DNA of 64,000 nucleotides, from contig NZ_JAPEMU010000001.1 of the NCBI RefSeq assembly GCF_026342405.1, positions 2,170,001-2,234,000 on the forward strand, written 5' to 3'. Shown piece by piece: positions 52,632-61,892 of this stretch. This stretch comes from Kitasatospora sp. NBC_00240 (GTDB lineage: Bacteria; Actinomycetota; Actinomycetes; Streptomycetales; Streptomycetaceae). The notes under the pieces were generated by a model. That model did no database searches, was not told the origin of the DNA, and saw only the letters and a program-made list of their open reading frames with translations. A program made the position numbers and the translations under genes. The stretch's first letter is position 1, and every line of letters begins with the position of its first letter.

Positions 52632-52697
52632 GGCGGACCCACCCGGCCGGACGGCGGGCGCCGCACCGCTCCCCCGCGCCGGCCGGGTGGGTCCGCC
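52632..52697 (-). terminator. Terminator of the Tad operon: 19-bp perfect inverted repeat
   Basis: Arms 52632-52650 and 52679-52697 are exact complements separated by 28 bases, starting seven bases after the stop of the LysM-SARP gene. The length of the perfect match is unusual. Confidence 0.8.
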
Positions 52698-52703
52698 CCG
52701 CCG

Positions 52704-55700
52704 TCACGACCCCGAGAGCAGGTCCCGGAGCAGCGCCACCGTGTCGGCGTCGAGCTCCCGGCCGGTCCGGCGGCTGAGGGCGTCGAGGCGGTTGACCGCG
52801 CGGACCAGCTGGTCCCGGGCGCCGGCCGAGGCGTACGCGTAGAACAGGTCCCGGTGCAGGAGTTCGACGTCCGGGGCGACCGCCAGGCCCCGGAAGACCG
52901 CTGCCTCGGCACTGCGGTGGTCGCCGTACTGGAGGCGGCGGGCGGCGAGTTCGTGCGCGGTGTCCACGATCGCGGCGATCATGTCCTGGCGCTCCGCCTC
53001 CGCCCAGCCGAAGGCGGCCGGCGGTGCCTCGGCGAACGGCGCGCCCCGGACCAGGGCCAGCGCGTGGGCGAGCGCCGCGTCGGCGGTGGCGCTGGTGCTG
53101 CGCATCCCCCGGCGGTAGAGGCTGCGGAACTCGTCCCAGTCGCAGGTGACCGTCGGGGCGAAGGCGTACCCCTCGGCCGTGTCCGTCCGCAGGAAGGCGC
53201 GGCCGTCCGGCGAACTGCCGAACCAGCCCGCCAGGTCGGCGAGTTTGGCCGGCAGCGGGGTGCTCGGGCCGTCCCCGTGGTCGCCCGCGGGGTGCGGGTC
53301 GAGGTGCGCGGCGCCCGGGTGCAGGTCGTGGTCGAGGGCGCTGTGGTCGGCACCCGGGCGCAGCGCCAGGTAGGCGGCCAGCTCGGTGAGCCGCAGCAGC
53401 GCTGCGGGTTCGGCGGGGCCGCTCGCGCCGAGGACGTCGGCCGGGCCCAGCAGGCGGATCCGGGGCGCGGTGCGGGTGGCGTGGGCCTCCGGCGAGCGGA
53501 GGATGGCCAGCAGGTCGTCGGCGTCGGAGCGGACCGAGCCGGGGGCCGGGCGCGCGGGGGTGTGCGGCTCGGAGGCGGCGGGTGCGGGCGCCGGGTCGTG
53601 CGTGGGCGCCGGTTCCGGCTCGGCCGGCGGGACGCCCGGACCGGCCGGGGCCGCCGGCACGGTGGGCGGCAGCGCGGCGGCCGGGTACGCTCCGGGGCCG
53701 GGCAGCTGCGCCGTGGGGGCCTCCGGTGCCGCGGAGGCCCCTGGAGCCGTCGGCGGCCCGGAGACTGCGGGGCTCGCGGGGGTCGCGGGGTTCGTGGCCG
53801 CGGGCGGCACGGGGACGACCGGCTGGACCGGGGGCGTCTTGTCGAACCTGGGCCCGGCGGTCGGTGCCGGGCCTCCGCCCTGGGCGGGCACCGGCGAACC
53901 GGCGGGCGGGGAAACGGCGTTGCTGACCCGCAGACCCCGGCCGTTGATCCCGGCCCGGCTGCCCGGTCCCGGGGGGACGGGCGCCCCCGGCGCGAAGGCC
54001 CGGCCCGGGCCGGGCGGCACGGCGGCCTGCGGTACGACGGGCGAGGTGGGGCCGGCGGCCAGCGGTGCGGCCGGGTCGGTGCCGGCGAACGGGCTGGCGC
54101 CGGTGCCGATCACCCGGGCCAGCAGGCGCGGACCGGCGGCGGCCTCGCCGGAGCCGGCCCCGACGGCGACCAGCACCGGCACCGGCAGGGGCAGTTCGGT
54201 CGGTTCGAGGTCGATGCCCGGGCCGTCGATCGTCCAGGCCGGCGCCGGGTGCTGGGTCTCGTCGCAGGAGGAGCGCAGGAGCTCCGAGACCTGGTCGTAC
54301 TGGTGGCCGGTCAGACGCTGGAGCTCCACGCCGAGATGCAGGCCCGGCAGGGTGGTGTGGCCGGTGCTCGGCAGTGTCCACCGGGCGACCGGGCCGGTGC
54401 CGCGCTCCGGGGCCCGGGTGATCACCGCGACGCAGGTCCGCGGCCGGGCGTCGAGCAGCCGGCCCAGCTCGGCGGGGATGTTGCCGCCGGGCTGCTGGGC
54501 GCAGAGCACGATCTCCGGGATCCAGGACTCGTCGGCGGCGCCGCGGCTGCGGGCGTCCCGGGGGCTGGTGGCGTCGGCGGCCACCAGGGTGGCGCGGGCC
54601 TTGGCGGTCCGCGGGCCCAGCGCCGTCAGGGCGGCCTCCAGGCTCGGGTGGCGGTGGACCCGCTCGGCCGCCGGGCCGGAGATCGGCAACTCCTCGGCGA
54701 GATCGACGAGATGGAGGTGGAGCCGGTCGGCCAACGGGCTGTGGGCCAGTTCGAGCGCGAGGGTGCGCAGCACGTCGCGGGCGTCGTCGGGGTGCCCCGA
54801 GAGGTGCAGCAGCCGGACGGTCTCCAGGTCCGCGAGCACCACCGACCCGTCCGGGGACGTGCCGAGGGTGACCAGCGCCGGGTACGGCGCGGCGGTCTTG
54901 CCGGCCTGGCCGGCCGAGAGCAGGTCGGAGGCGTCCTCCGGGCACCACCAGACGTTGGCCGCGTGCGCGGCCCGGAACGGCGCGATGGGGGTGGCGGGCG
55001 CGGAGAGGTGCAGTTCGACGGTGCGTCCGGGGGTGACCCGGGCCGCGACCAGGGCGGGCAGCCGCTTGCCGGACCGGACGGTGTTGCGGGCCATCGTGCG
55101 CAGGGCGCGGTTGAGCAGGTCCAGCCCGGTGGCGTCCTGTCGTGCCTTCAGTTCGGCCTCGAAGGCGGCGGCCGGGGCGGCGGGCAGGGCGACCCGGTGG
55201 CGCGGGCGGCGGGCGCGCTGCTGGCCGCCACGGCGGCGGGCCACCGTACCGATCATGATCGCGGCGAGCAGGACGCTGACCGTCGAGGCGGCGAGGGCGA
55301 CGGTGTAGTCGTCGCTCGGCGCCTGCGCCTGCTTCGGGTCCGTACCGGTGGCCGGGGCGTGGGCCGGCGCGCTCGGGGCCTCGGCCGCCGGGCTCGCGGT
55401 GGCAGGAGCGGGGCTCGCGGGGGCCGGGGCCGGCGGGGCCTCGGCCGCGGGGGTGGCGGGGGCCGGCGTGACCGGGGCCGGGGGCGCCGGGGCGGGCGCC
55501 TGCGGGGTGGGCGCGGTCTCCAACTCCGGTGCCTGGGCGGGTGTCTGGGCGGGTGTCTGGGTGGGTGTCTGGGTGGGAGCGGGCTCGGGCACGCCCGGTA
55601 CCGCCAGGACCATGCCCGGCACGACCTCGTCCGGGTCGCTCAGCCGCTCGCCGTCGGGAGCCTGCACGCCCTTGTTCGCCTCGAAGAGCTGCGGCCAGGC

Positions 55701-56636
55701 CTCGGCGCTCCCCAACTCCCGCTGGGCGATGGCGGAGAGGGTGTCCCCCTCGGCGACGGTGACCTTCGCGTCCCGCCCGCCGGCGGGCTGGGGGTTCTCC
55801 GCCCCCGGCGGCGCGGGCGCCGGCGGGGCCGGGGTCGCCGCCGGCGACTCCTGGTCCGGCTTGGCGTCGGCCGGCATCAGCAGCTTCCAGCCGGGCTGGA
55901 TCGGCCGGTCCGCGTCGAAGCGCAGGCCGGAATCGTCCATCACCCGGCCGTCGTTGAGTTTGGCGATCTCGGTCCAGCGCGAACCGGAGCCGAGCTGGCG
56001 CTCCGCGATCGACCAGAGGCTGTCGGCGGGCCGGCTGTCCCGCACGGTGTAGCCGGCCTGCTGCTCGGCCGCCGGCGCCAACGCCGGTGCGGCCTGCGCG
56101 GCCGGCAGCGCCGCGTACTGCGGCCCGGCCGTCAACTGCGGTGCGGAGAGCACGGCCTGGGACCGGTCGGGAGTGGCGGCGAAGGCCGAACCGGCCACCG
56201 GCAGCAGGGCGATCACCGACCCCACGAGTCCGGCGGCGATCCGCTGGCTCCAGCCGAAGGCCGGGATCCGGCGGGCGATCCGGCCGCGCAGCTGCGCCGG
56301 GATCTCCAGCAGGACGGAGAACGCGAAGCAGGCCCAGCCGAGCCAGCCGACCAGGACCAGCAGCCACAGGAACAGCCGCCCGTCGTCGGGGCTGGTGAGG
56401 GCCTGCCCGAGGCCGTCGGGTGCGAAATCGCCCATCCCGGCGACGGCCGCGGTGCCGTACAGCAGCAGGGCCGGGAGGCCGGCCAGCAGGACGGCCAGGG
56501 TGAGCAGCGCCGCGAGGGCGCCGACCACCGCGCCGACGCCGCCGCGGCGTCGGCCGCGGGGTGCGGGCGCCGGCCGTCGGCCGGGCGGGGCCTGGCGGTC
56601 CGTACGGGCGTGGTTCTTGGCACGTGGCGCGGCCAT
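52704..56636 (-). CDS. Membrane-anchored LysM protein with cytoplasmic SARP/BTAD-type output
   Basis: This 1310-residue protein has helices near residues 35-60, 88-110 and 130-155, then two LysM domains (about 195-255 with DSLWSIAERQLG, 290-345 with DTLSAIAQRELG), a long Pro-rich stretch, and a helix near 445 (STVSVLLAAIMIG) followed by basic residues. After it come a 400-residue globular region, another Pro-rich linker, a winged-helix-like segment (IRLLGPADVLG to GYAFAP, about 1057-1160) and a BTAD-type helical repeat to the end. LysM binds peptidoglycan or chitin; SARP/BTAD parts act in transcription. The start shares a base with the TadG stop (TGATG), tying it to pilus assembly. Confidence 0.85.
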   Translation of the reverse strand: MAAPRAKNHARTDRQAPPGRRPAPAPRGRRRGGVGAVVGALAALLTLAVLLAGLPALLLYGTAAVAGMGDFAPDGLGQALTSPDDGRLFLWLLVLVGWLGWACFAFSVLLEIPAQLRGRIARRIPAFGWSQRIAAGLVGSVIALLPVAGSAFAATPDRSQAVLSAPQLTAGPQYAALPAAQAAPALAPAAEQQAGYTVRDSRPADSLWSIAERQLGSGSRWTEIAKLNDGRVMDDSGLRFDADRPIQPGWKLLMPADAKPDQESPAATPAPPAPAPPGAENPQPAGGRDAKVTVAEGDTLSAIAQRELGSAEAWPQLFEANKGVQAPDGERLSDPDEVVPGMVLAVPGVPEPAPTQTPTQTPAQTPAQAPELETAPTPQAPAPAPPAPVTPAPATPAAEAPPAPAPASPAPATASPAAEAPSAPAHAPATGTDPKQAQAPSDDYTVALAASTVSVLLAAIMIGTVARRRGGQQRARRPRHRVALPAAPAAAFEAELKARQDATGLDLLNRALRTMARNTVRSGKRLPALVAARVTPGRTVELHLSAPATPIAPFRAAHAANVWWCPEDASDLLSAGQAGKTAAPYPALVTLGTSPDGSVVLADLETVRLLHLSGHPDDARDVLRTLALELAHSPLADRLHLHLVDLAEELPISGPAAERVHRHPSLEAALTALGPRTAKARATLVAADATSPRDARSRGAADESWIPEIVLCAQQPGGNIPAELGRLLDARPRTCVAVITRAPERGTGPVARWTLPSTGHTTLPGLHLGVELQRLTGHQYDQVSELLRSSCDETQHPAPAWTIDGPGIDLEPTELPLPVPVLVAVGAGSGEAAAGPRLLARVIGTGASPFAGTDPAAPLAAGPTSPVVPQAAVPPGPGRAFAPGAPVPPGPGSRAGINGRGLRVSNAVSPPAGSPVPAQGGGPAPTAGPRFDKTPPVQPVVPVPPAATNPATPASPAVSGPPTAPGASAAPEAPTAQLPGPGAYPAAALPPTVPAAPAGPGVPPAEPEPAPTHDPAPAPAASEPHTPARPAPGSVRSDADDLLAILRSPEAHATRTAPRIRLLGPADVLGASGPAEPAALLRLTELAAYLALRPGADHSALDHDLHPGAAHLDPHPAGDHGDGPSTPLPAKLADLAGWFGSSPDGRAFLRTDTAEGYAFAPTVTCDWDEFRSLYRRGMRSTSATADAALAHALALVRGAPFAEAPPAAFGWAEAERQDMIAAIVDTAHELAARRLQYGDHRSAEAAVFRGLAVAPDVELLHRDLFYAYASAGARDQLVRAVNRLDALSRRTGRELDADTVALLRDLLSGS

Positions 56637-57175
56637 CAGCCGTTCTCCGCTTCCTTGACTCCGTGGACGAGGAGTGCGCTGCCCCTGCCCGTGATCCCCC
56701 AGCCGCCGTTCGGCACCAGGTCGAGGAGGGCGGGTTCGTAGGTGGCGTTCACCGTGACCACCACCCTGGTTCCGCCGTCGGCGATTTCGGCGCTGCCGCT
56801 GCCGCCGACGAGGTGGCAGGTGCCCAGGTAGGCGACGGCGGCCCGCTGGACGTACTCCTGGCGGACCTTGAACCCCTGGCCCTGCAGGACGCCGGCCTCG
56901 TCCAGCTGCTGGCCGGCCACCCGGGCCGCCTCCTGCGCGCAGGCGTCGGTCCGCTCGACCGCGCGCAGCCGGCCCCCGGCGTCGACCACGATGCCGATGA
57001 CGGTGACGAACCCCGTGGCGACCACGGCGACGAACAGCGAGATGGTGCCGACGTCCGGCCCGCCTCCGCGACGGCCGCGCCAAGGCCCGGTCCGCCGCTC
57101 GCGGCCCGGCACACCCTGACCTGCCTGCCCACCCGGTCTCCCCGGCTTCCTCGGTCTCTCCGGTCTGCGGAGCAT
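56636..57175 (-). CDS. TadG-like pilus assembly protein
   Basis: The 179-residue protein has a basic N-tail, one membrane helix (GTISLFVAVVATGFVTVIGIV) and the phrase VVDAGGRLRAVERTDACAQEAARVAGQQLD that is typical of actinobacterial Tad pseudopilin-type proteins, split here as VVDAGGRLRAVERTDA and CAQEAARVAGQQL. The rest should lie outside the membrane. ATG 57175 follows GGGGAAG. It is coupled at its 3' end to the LysM-SARP gene and follows the TadE-like genes. Confidence 0.82.
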   Translation of the reverse strand: MLRRPERPRKPGRPGGQAGQGVPGRERRTGPWRGRRGGGPDVGTISLFVAVVATGFVTVIGIVVDAGGRLRAVERTDACAQEAARVAGQQLDEAGVLQGQGFKVRQEYVQRAAVAYLGTCHLVGGSGSAEIADGGTRVVVTVNATYEPALLDLVPNGGWGITGRGSALLVHGVKEAENG

Positions 57176-57211
57176 CGCTTCCCCACCCCCACGTGCGCTA
57201 CACACTTCTGC

Positions 57212-57691
57212 CTACTGTCCTCGGTACCGGTCGACGACCGAGGTGAACTCACCGCGCAGACTCTTGGTGCCGGGCATCCCCGGCACCAGTACGTCGCGCA
57301 GGCTGATCTCGCACGCCACGACCACCACCATGGTGGCGACGTTGCCCGCCGGCGTCTCCAGCGCGCGCCGCTGCAGGTCGATGTCCAATCGCTGGCAGGA
57401 CACTCCGTCCTGGCGCAGGACGTCGTCGGCCGCGGCCCGGGCGGCGGTGTCGACGGCGCCGGGTTCGCGGGTGATCGAGGCGGTCCGCGCCGCCGCGCGC
57501 GCCGCCGCCTCCACCGTGCTGGCGGCCGTCTGGATCCGTCCCGCCGCGATCGCCAGCAGGATGAAGGTGAGCAGGGCCGGGACGAGGATCGCCGCCTCGA
57601 CGGCCGCACTGCCCCCGTCCGGACGGCGGCGCCGGGCCGCCGGCCCCCGCCGGAACGGCAGCCGGCCGCGAAGGCCGCGGGGGCTGCTCAT
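57212..57691 (-). CDS. TadE-like pseudopilin
   Basis: The 159-residue protein has a short basic start and GGSAAVEAAILVPALLTFILLAIAAGRIQ, the TadE pattern of a Gly-rich turn, a Glu near +5 of the helix and one membrane segment. The remaining 100 residues are extracellular with two Cys. TadE proteins are minor pilins processed by a prepilin peptidase. The ATG overlaps the stop of the preceding TadE-like gene (ATGA). Confidence 0.87.
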   Translation of the reverse strand: MSSPRGLRGRLPFRRGPAARRRRPDGGSAAVEAAILVPALLTFILLAIAAGRIQTAASTVEAAARAAARTASITREPGAVDTAARAAADDVLRQDGVSCQRLDIDLQRRALETPAGNVATMVVVVACEISLRDVLVPGMPGTKSLRGEFTSVVDRYRGQ

Positions 57692-58125
57692 GAGCCACCC
57701 GGCCGCGGGACGAACCGCTCGCGCGGCGCGGAGGCGTGCTGGGTGAAGTCCGGGGTGGGGACGCCGGGGATCAGGAAACGCGGCGTGACCACCACGGTGA
57801 CCTGGATCAGCTCCGGCCTGCTCCCGTCCGTGCTCACCGAGTACCCGCCGAGGACGCTCCCCTCCCGGTCGAGGAAGTCCTTCGCCTGGCGCACCGCCGC
57901 GTCGTTCTTCACCGCGTCCGCGGCGGGGCCCTGCAGCCGCCCGGCGTCCACACCCTCGCGGGCCGCGACCAGGGCGACCTGTCGGGCGTACCACCACATC
58001 GATCCCTGCACGACGAGCATGACGAGGAACAGCACGACCGGGAAGACGACGGCCAGACTGAGGCTCATCGCTCCCCGGTCCCGCTGCGGTGGGGCGGACG
58101 GCGGGCGGCGCGGGCTTCGGATCAC
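57688..58125 (-). CDS. TadE-like pseudopilin
   Basis: The 145-residue protein shows RDRGAMSLSLAVVFPVVLFLVMLV, a processing-like turn and membrane helix, then ALVAAREGVDAGRLQG, the conserved helix that follows in TadE proteins. The usual Glu in the helix start is replaced (MSLSLA), so it may not be cleaved like a pilin. The GTG start overlaps the upstream stop (GTGA). Confidence 0.85.
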   Translation of the reverse strand: MIRSPRRPPSAPPQRDRGAMSLSLAVVFPVVLFLVMLVVQGSMWWYARQVALVAAREGVDAGRLQGPAADAVKNDAAVRQAKDFLDREGSVLGGYSVSTDGSRPELIQVTVVVTPRFLIPGVPTPDFTQHASAPRERFVPRPGGS

Positions 58126-58382
58126 TTCACCGGGTCCGTGGTGGGGATCTTCTTGGTGACGTCGGAGGCGAGCGACTTGATGGCGACGATGACACCGCCG
58201 GCGATCAGCATCAGGGCGATCACCGCCAGCGCCAGCTCGATGCTGATCGCGCCGCGGTCGCCGGCGGCCCGGGCCGCGCGCAGCCGGCCGGCCCGGTAGT
58301 GCATCAGCATCGAGGCGAGTTGAAGGGGCAGCAGGAAAGGCAGGAGCAGGGCACCGGCCAGTAGGCGAAGTCGAGCGGTCAT
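58122..58382 (-). CDS. Small prepilin-like (Flp/TadE) protein
   Basis: The 86-residue protein has a first hydrophobic stretch (LLAGALLLPFLLPLQLASML), a basic loop, and RGAISIELALAVIALMLIAGG, in which Glu follows the Gly by five residues, as at a type IV prepilin cleavage site. The mature part would be about 40 residues, the size of a Flp pilin, so this may be the major pilin or a companion. A 56-bp gap separates it from tadC. Confidence 0.75.
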   Translation of the reverse strand: MTARLRLLAGALLLPFLLPLQLASMLMHYRAGRLRAARAAGDRGAISIELALAVIALMLIAGGVIVAIKSLASDVTKKIPTTDPVK

Positions 58383-58438
58383 CGGGACTCCAGGTGTCGA
58401 TCGGGGGACGGGAGGGGGGATCGGACCGCGCCGGTCCG

Positions 58439-59326
58439 TCAGGACGGGTTGAGCATCTGGTAGAGCGCGGGGAAGACGATCAGGGTGGTCATCAGCAGGG
58501 TGAGCGCGGAGCCGGGGGCGACCATCCGCTCGCTGTCGGTGTTGGCGCGGGCCAGGTCCTCGGCGAGGAGTTCGCCGCGCAGGCTCTTGGCGCGGGCGCG
58601 CAGCGTGTCGTACACCGCGGCGCCGTCCGTGCCGGAGATCCGCATGATGTCGGCGACGTCCTGCAGGGGGGTCAGGCCGAGTTCGACGGAGAGGGCGTCC
58701 AGGCCGTCCCAGGGCGGCAGCCGGTCGGTCGCGGCCCGCTCCAGAGCATCCCGGATGCGCCGGAAGACGGTGCCCCGGCCGACCGCGGCGGCCCTGCGCA
58801 GCGCCTCGGCCGGGCCGCAGTCGGCGGCGCGTTCCAGGGCGACGAGCTCCAGGTAGGTGGCGATGCCGTGCAGGTACTCGGTCCTGGCCTCCTTGGCCTC
58901 ACCGCGCACGATGCCGTCGGGGACGAACCAGAACAGCCCGGCGAGCAGCGGCCCGACGACGAACGGCACGGCCAGCGGGAGGCCGCTGTCCGCCAGCGCG
59001 GCCATCGCGGAGGTGTAGGCCGGCAGCAGCAGCCCGAGGAAGGCGAACAGCAGCTTGTGGGCCATGAACCGGGCGGGGGTGCGGCCGATCAGCGACAGTT
59101 CGCGCTGCGGGATGCGCAGTCCGGGCAGGCCGATCGCGCCGGCGCCGAGCCGGTCGAACCAGCGCGGGGGCTCCTCCGGTTCCTCCGTCAGGCCACCGCT
59201 TGGGGTACGGTGCAGTCGGTCCAGGGCCTGGCCCAGATCCGGTGCGGCCGGCCGCAGTTCGGAGACGAGCAGGGCGATTCCACCGGCGGCGAGAGCACCG
59301 GCCAGGACCGGCCAGGGCGAGATCAC
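58439..59326 (-). CDS. tadC: TadC, type II secretion-like membrane platform protein
   Basis: The 295-residue protein has a T2SS-F domain with helices at both ends and EYLHGIATYLELVALERAADCGPAEALRRAA (in part, EYLHGIATYLELVALERA), DVADIMRISGTDGAAVYDTLR and a C-terminal ALTLLMTTLIVFPALYQ helix. With TadB it forms the inner-membrane base for Flp pilus assembly. GTG 59326 overlaps the tadB stop. Confidence 0.92.
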   Translation of the reverse strand: MISPWPVLAGALAAGGIALLVSELRPAAPDLGQALDRLHRTPSGGLTEEPEEPPRWFDRLGAGAIGLPGLRIPQRELSLIGRTPARFMAHKLLFAFLGLLLPAYTSAMAALADSGLPLAVPFVVGPLLAGLFWFVPDGIVRGEAKEARTEYLHGIATYLELVALERAADCGPAEALRRAAAVGRGTVFRRIRDALERAATDRLPPWDGLDALSVELGLTPLQDVADIMRISGTDGAAVYDTLRARAKSLRGELLAEDLARANTDSERMVAPGSALTLLMTTLIVFPALYQMLNPS

Positions 59327-60291
59327 CGGGCCTCCTTGGACAGCGGGTCGAGGGATTCGGCGGCCGCCTCATCGGGGTCGCGGTCGGTGCTGAGCCGGCC
59401 GGCCTTGCTGCGCCGGTCGGGCTCCAGGATGCGGGCCAGCGGCGGGTGCGCGGCCAGCGCGCGCATCCAGGCGATCACCGCGACGAACAGCGCCGCGAGC
59501 ACGCCGAGCACGACCTGCCCGACGAAGGTGCTGTAGGGCGCGGTGTACCCGGTGTTGAACGAGCCGACCACGACGACCAGCAGGATGATGCCCACCAGCC
59601 AGCGGATGGTGGTGCGGTGCTTGGCCCGGTCGGCCTCGATGGAACGGCGCTGGCGGACCTCCTCCCGGACCGATTCGGCGAGGTCCGCGAGGGCCCGGGC
59701 CAGGCCGGGCCCGCTGTCGCCGGAGCGCAGCAGCAGCGCGCCGAGCACCTTGTCGGCGGTGGCGTCGGCCAGGCTGTCCGCGAAGGCCCGCAGCGCGTCC
59801 TCGGGCCGCCAGCGGGACTGCAGCCGGGCGGCGAGTTCGGCGATCTCCGGTTCCAGGGCGGCGGGCGCGGTCCGGCGGCTGGTGACGATGGCCTGGTTGA
59901 GGCCGACGCCGAGCAGCAGCACGTCCGCGATCCGCTGGGTCCACTCGGCGAGCGCCTCCAACTGCTCGACCCGGTGGGTGTCGGACCGGGTGGAGTCGAA
60001 GAGCCACGGCAGGCCGAACACCGCGAGCGGGATCAGCAGGGCGACCAGCGGGATGCCGGTGAACAGCCAGCCGAGCGGGCCGCCGGCGAGCGCCAGCGGG
60101 AGCTGGACCCGGCGCAGTCGCGCGACGCGGGGGGAGGCGGCGCCGGGCCCGCCGTGCCAGAAGGCGTGCAGGCGGCCCGGCGGCGGGGTGCCGGCAGGCT
60201 CCTCGGCGGGGTCGACGCCGCGCAGGCCGACCACCAGGGCCACCAGGCCGCCGGCCACCAGCAGACCGCAGAGGGCGAGGAGCAGCATCAT
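59323..60291 (-). CDS. tadB: TadB, type II secretion-like membrane platform protein
   Basis: The 322-residue protein has an N-terminal helix, a Pro/Gly linker, two central helices, a T2SS-F domain (VEQLEALAEWTQRIADVLLLGVGLNQAI, here in part) and two C-terminal helices with GIILLVVVVGSFNTGYTAPY. The order matches TadB. ATG 60291 overlaps the TadA stop (ATGA). Confidence 0.92.
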   Translation of the reverse strand: MMLLLALCGLLVAGGLVALVVGLRGVDPAEEPAGTPPPGRLHAFWHGGPGAASPRVARLRRVQLPLALAGGPLGWLFTGIPLVALLIPLAVFGLPWLFDSTRSDTHRVEQLEALAEWTQRIADVLLLGVGLNQAIVTSRRTAPAALEPEIAELAARLQSRWRPEDALRAFADSLADATADKVLGALLLRSGDSGPGLARALADLAESVREEVRQRRSIEADRAKHRTTIRWLVGIILLVVVVGSFNTGYTAPYSTFVGQVVLGVLAALFVAVIAWMRALAAHPPLARILEPDRRSKAGRLSTDRDPDEAAAESLDPLSKEAR

Positions 60292-61892
60292 CGGGCGCCG
60301 CCGATCCGCAGGTGCAGGGGCGCGGCCCAGGTCCCGTACCGGGACTGCAGGAGCGAGGCGTCGAAGCCGGCCCGGCGCAGGTCGTCCAGGCAGTTCGGCT
60401 GGGTGTGCGGGACGGCCCGGGGCTCGCCCTGCTCGGCGCGCGGCCCGAACACGGTGTTCAGCGCCGGCCGGCCGTGCTCGCCGAGCCCGGCGACCTCCAG
60501 GACGTGCGAGACGAACCGGTGCCGGCGGCCGCCGACGGCGGTCTCGTCGACCATCGTGACGTGCACGATGAGGTCGATCGCGTTGGCGGTCAGGCGGTAC
60601 GCCAGGCTGTCGGTCATGTGGGAGCCGTACTCCAGGCACAGTTCGGCGATCCGGTCGACCACCATGTGGGGGCCGCGGGCGTGCAGGGTGCACATCGAGC
60701 CGCCCTCGCCGTTGGTCATCACCCGCAGCATCGGGACGACCTCGCCGGAGCGGACCTCGCCGACGATGATCCGCGACAGGGTCATCCGCAGGGCGGCGGG
60801 GATGAGTTCACCGATCGTCAGCTCGCCCGCCATCCGGCCTTCGACGCGCTCCCCGTTGCCCTCGCGGGCCTCCATCGGGACGACCTGGCGGAGGTGGCCG
60901 AGGGTGTGCAGCCAGAGCTCGAACTCCGACTCCAGGGTGCCGATCCGCTCGTCCGGCGGGATCTCGGCGGCCATCGCGCGCAGCAGGCTGGTCTTGCCGA
61001 CCCCCTGGGTGCCGGTGATCATCACATTCTTCCTGGCCCGGATCGCGGCGGCCAGGAAGGAGGCCAGGGTCGGGTCCACCGTGCCGAGTTGGACCAGATC
61101 GGCGAGGGTCGCGGAGGCCACCCGGTGGCGCCGGATCGCCACGTAGGGCCGCGGGGTGACCTCGGTCATCGCCTGGAGGCGCATCCCGCCCTCCAGCCGC
61201 AGGGCCAGAGTCGGGCTGGCGGTCGAGAGGCTCCGCTCACCGCCGCCGTGCTGCCGGGCCAGGTCCTGCAGCAGCTCGATGAGTTCGTCGTCACTGTCGG
61301 CCACCGGCGGCACCTGGCGCAGCGGCTGGTGGACCCGCGAGATCCAGACGTCGTCGCAGCCGTTGATCAGGATGTTCTCGATGTCGGGGTCGTCCAGGTA
61401 GGGCTGGAGCCGGCCGGCCCGGAAGAGCAGGTCGAACACGGCTTCGGAGAGCGCGCGGTCCTGCTCCCGGGTGGGCGGGATGCCGTGGGTCTGGGCGTAC
61501 GCGTCGGACCACCGGGCGACGGCCTCCTCGATCAGCGCCCGACCGCGCTGGCGCCGGGTGGCACGGTCCGCGTCGGTGCCGGAGGTGGCCGCCAACCGGG
61601 TGAGCTGCTGGTGCAGTTCGGCCGCGACCTGGCGCTTGAGCTCCCGCGCGACCTGCGGGTCGACGGCGGGCGGGGTGGCCGAGCCGCGCTTGTCCAGCGA
61701 GGGCAGGGCCGAGGGTACGGCGGTGGGGGTGGCCGCCGCCGGGTGGCCGCCGGCCGGCACCGGGCCGGGCCGGACGGGCCCGGTCACGGCCGGACCGGGC
61801 AGGCCGGGAGCTCCGGGCCCGGGCAGCGGCGCCGCCCACGGCAGGGCGGCGGGGTCGGCGGGCGGCCGCTGGTTCAGGGGGCTACCGCGCAC
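60288..61892 (-). CDS. tadA: TadA/CpaF pilus assembly ATPase
   Basis: The 534-residue secretion ATPase has a Pro-rich start, the N1 domain with LLFRAGRLQPYLDDPDIENI and ILINGCDDVWI, Walker A GTQGVGKTS near residue 290, an Asp-box region GTLESEFEL, and RIIVGEVRSGEVVPML with the Walker B-type Glu. It powers Flp pilus extension. GTG 61892 starts 11 bp inside the CpaE-like gene and lacks a strong ribosome site, so re-initiation is likely. Confidence 0.93.
   Translation of the reverse strand: MRGSPLNQRPPADPAALPWAAPLPGPGAPGLPGPAVTGPVRPGPVPAGGHPAAATPTAVPSALPSLDKRGSATPPAVDPQVARELKRQVAAELHQQLTRLAATSGTDADRATRRQRGRALIEEAVARWSDAYAQTHGIPPTREQDRALSEAVFDLLFRAGRLQPYLDDPDIENILINGCDDVWISRVHQPLRQVPPVADSDDELIELLQDLARQHGGGERSLSTASPTLALRLEGGMRLQAMTEVTPRPYVAIRRHRVASATLADLVQLGTVDPTLASFLAAAIRARKNVMITGTQGVGKTSLLRAMAAEIPPDERIGTLESEFELWLHTLGHLRQVVPMEAREGNGERVEGRMAGELTIGELIPAALRMTLSRIIVGEVRSGEVVPMLRVMTNGEGGSMCTLHARGPHMVVDRIAELCLEYGSHMTDSLAYRLTANAIDLIVHVTMVDETAVGGRRHRFVSHVLEVAGLGEHGRPALNTVFGPRAEQGEPRAVPHTQPNCLDDLRRAGFDASLLQSRYGTWAAPLHLRIGGAR

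Noticed and set aside
52594-56367. 1257-residue minus frame inside the LysM-SARP gene
   Set aside because: It is a frame-shifted shadow full of Arg/Pro/Gly; the other frame has LysM and BTAD motifs.
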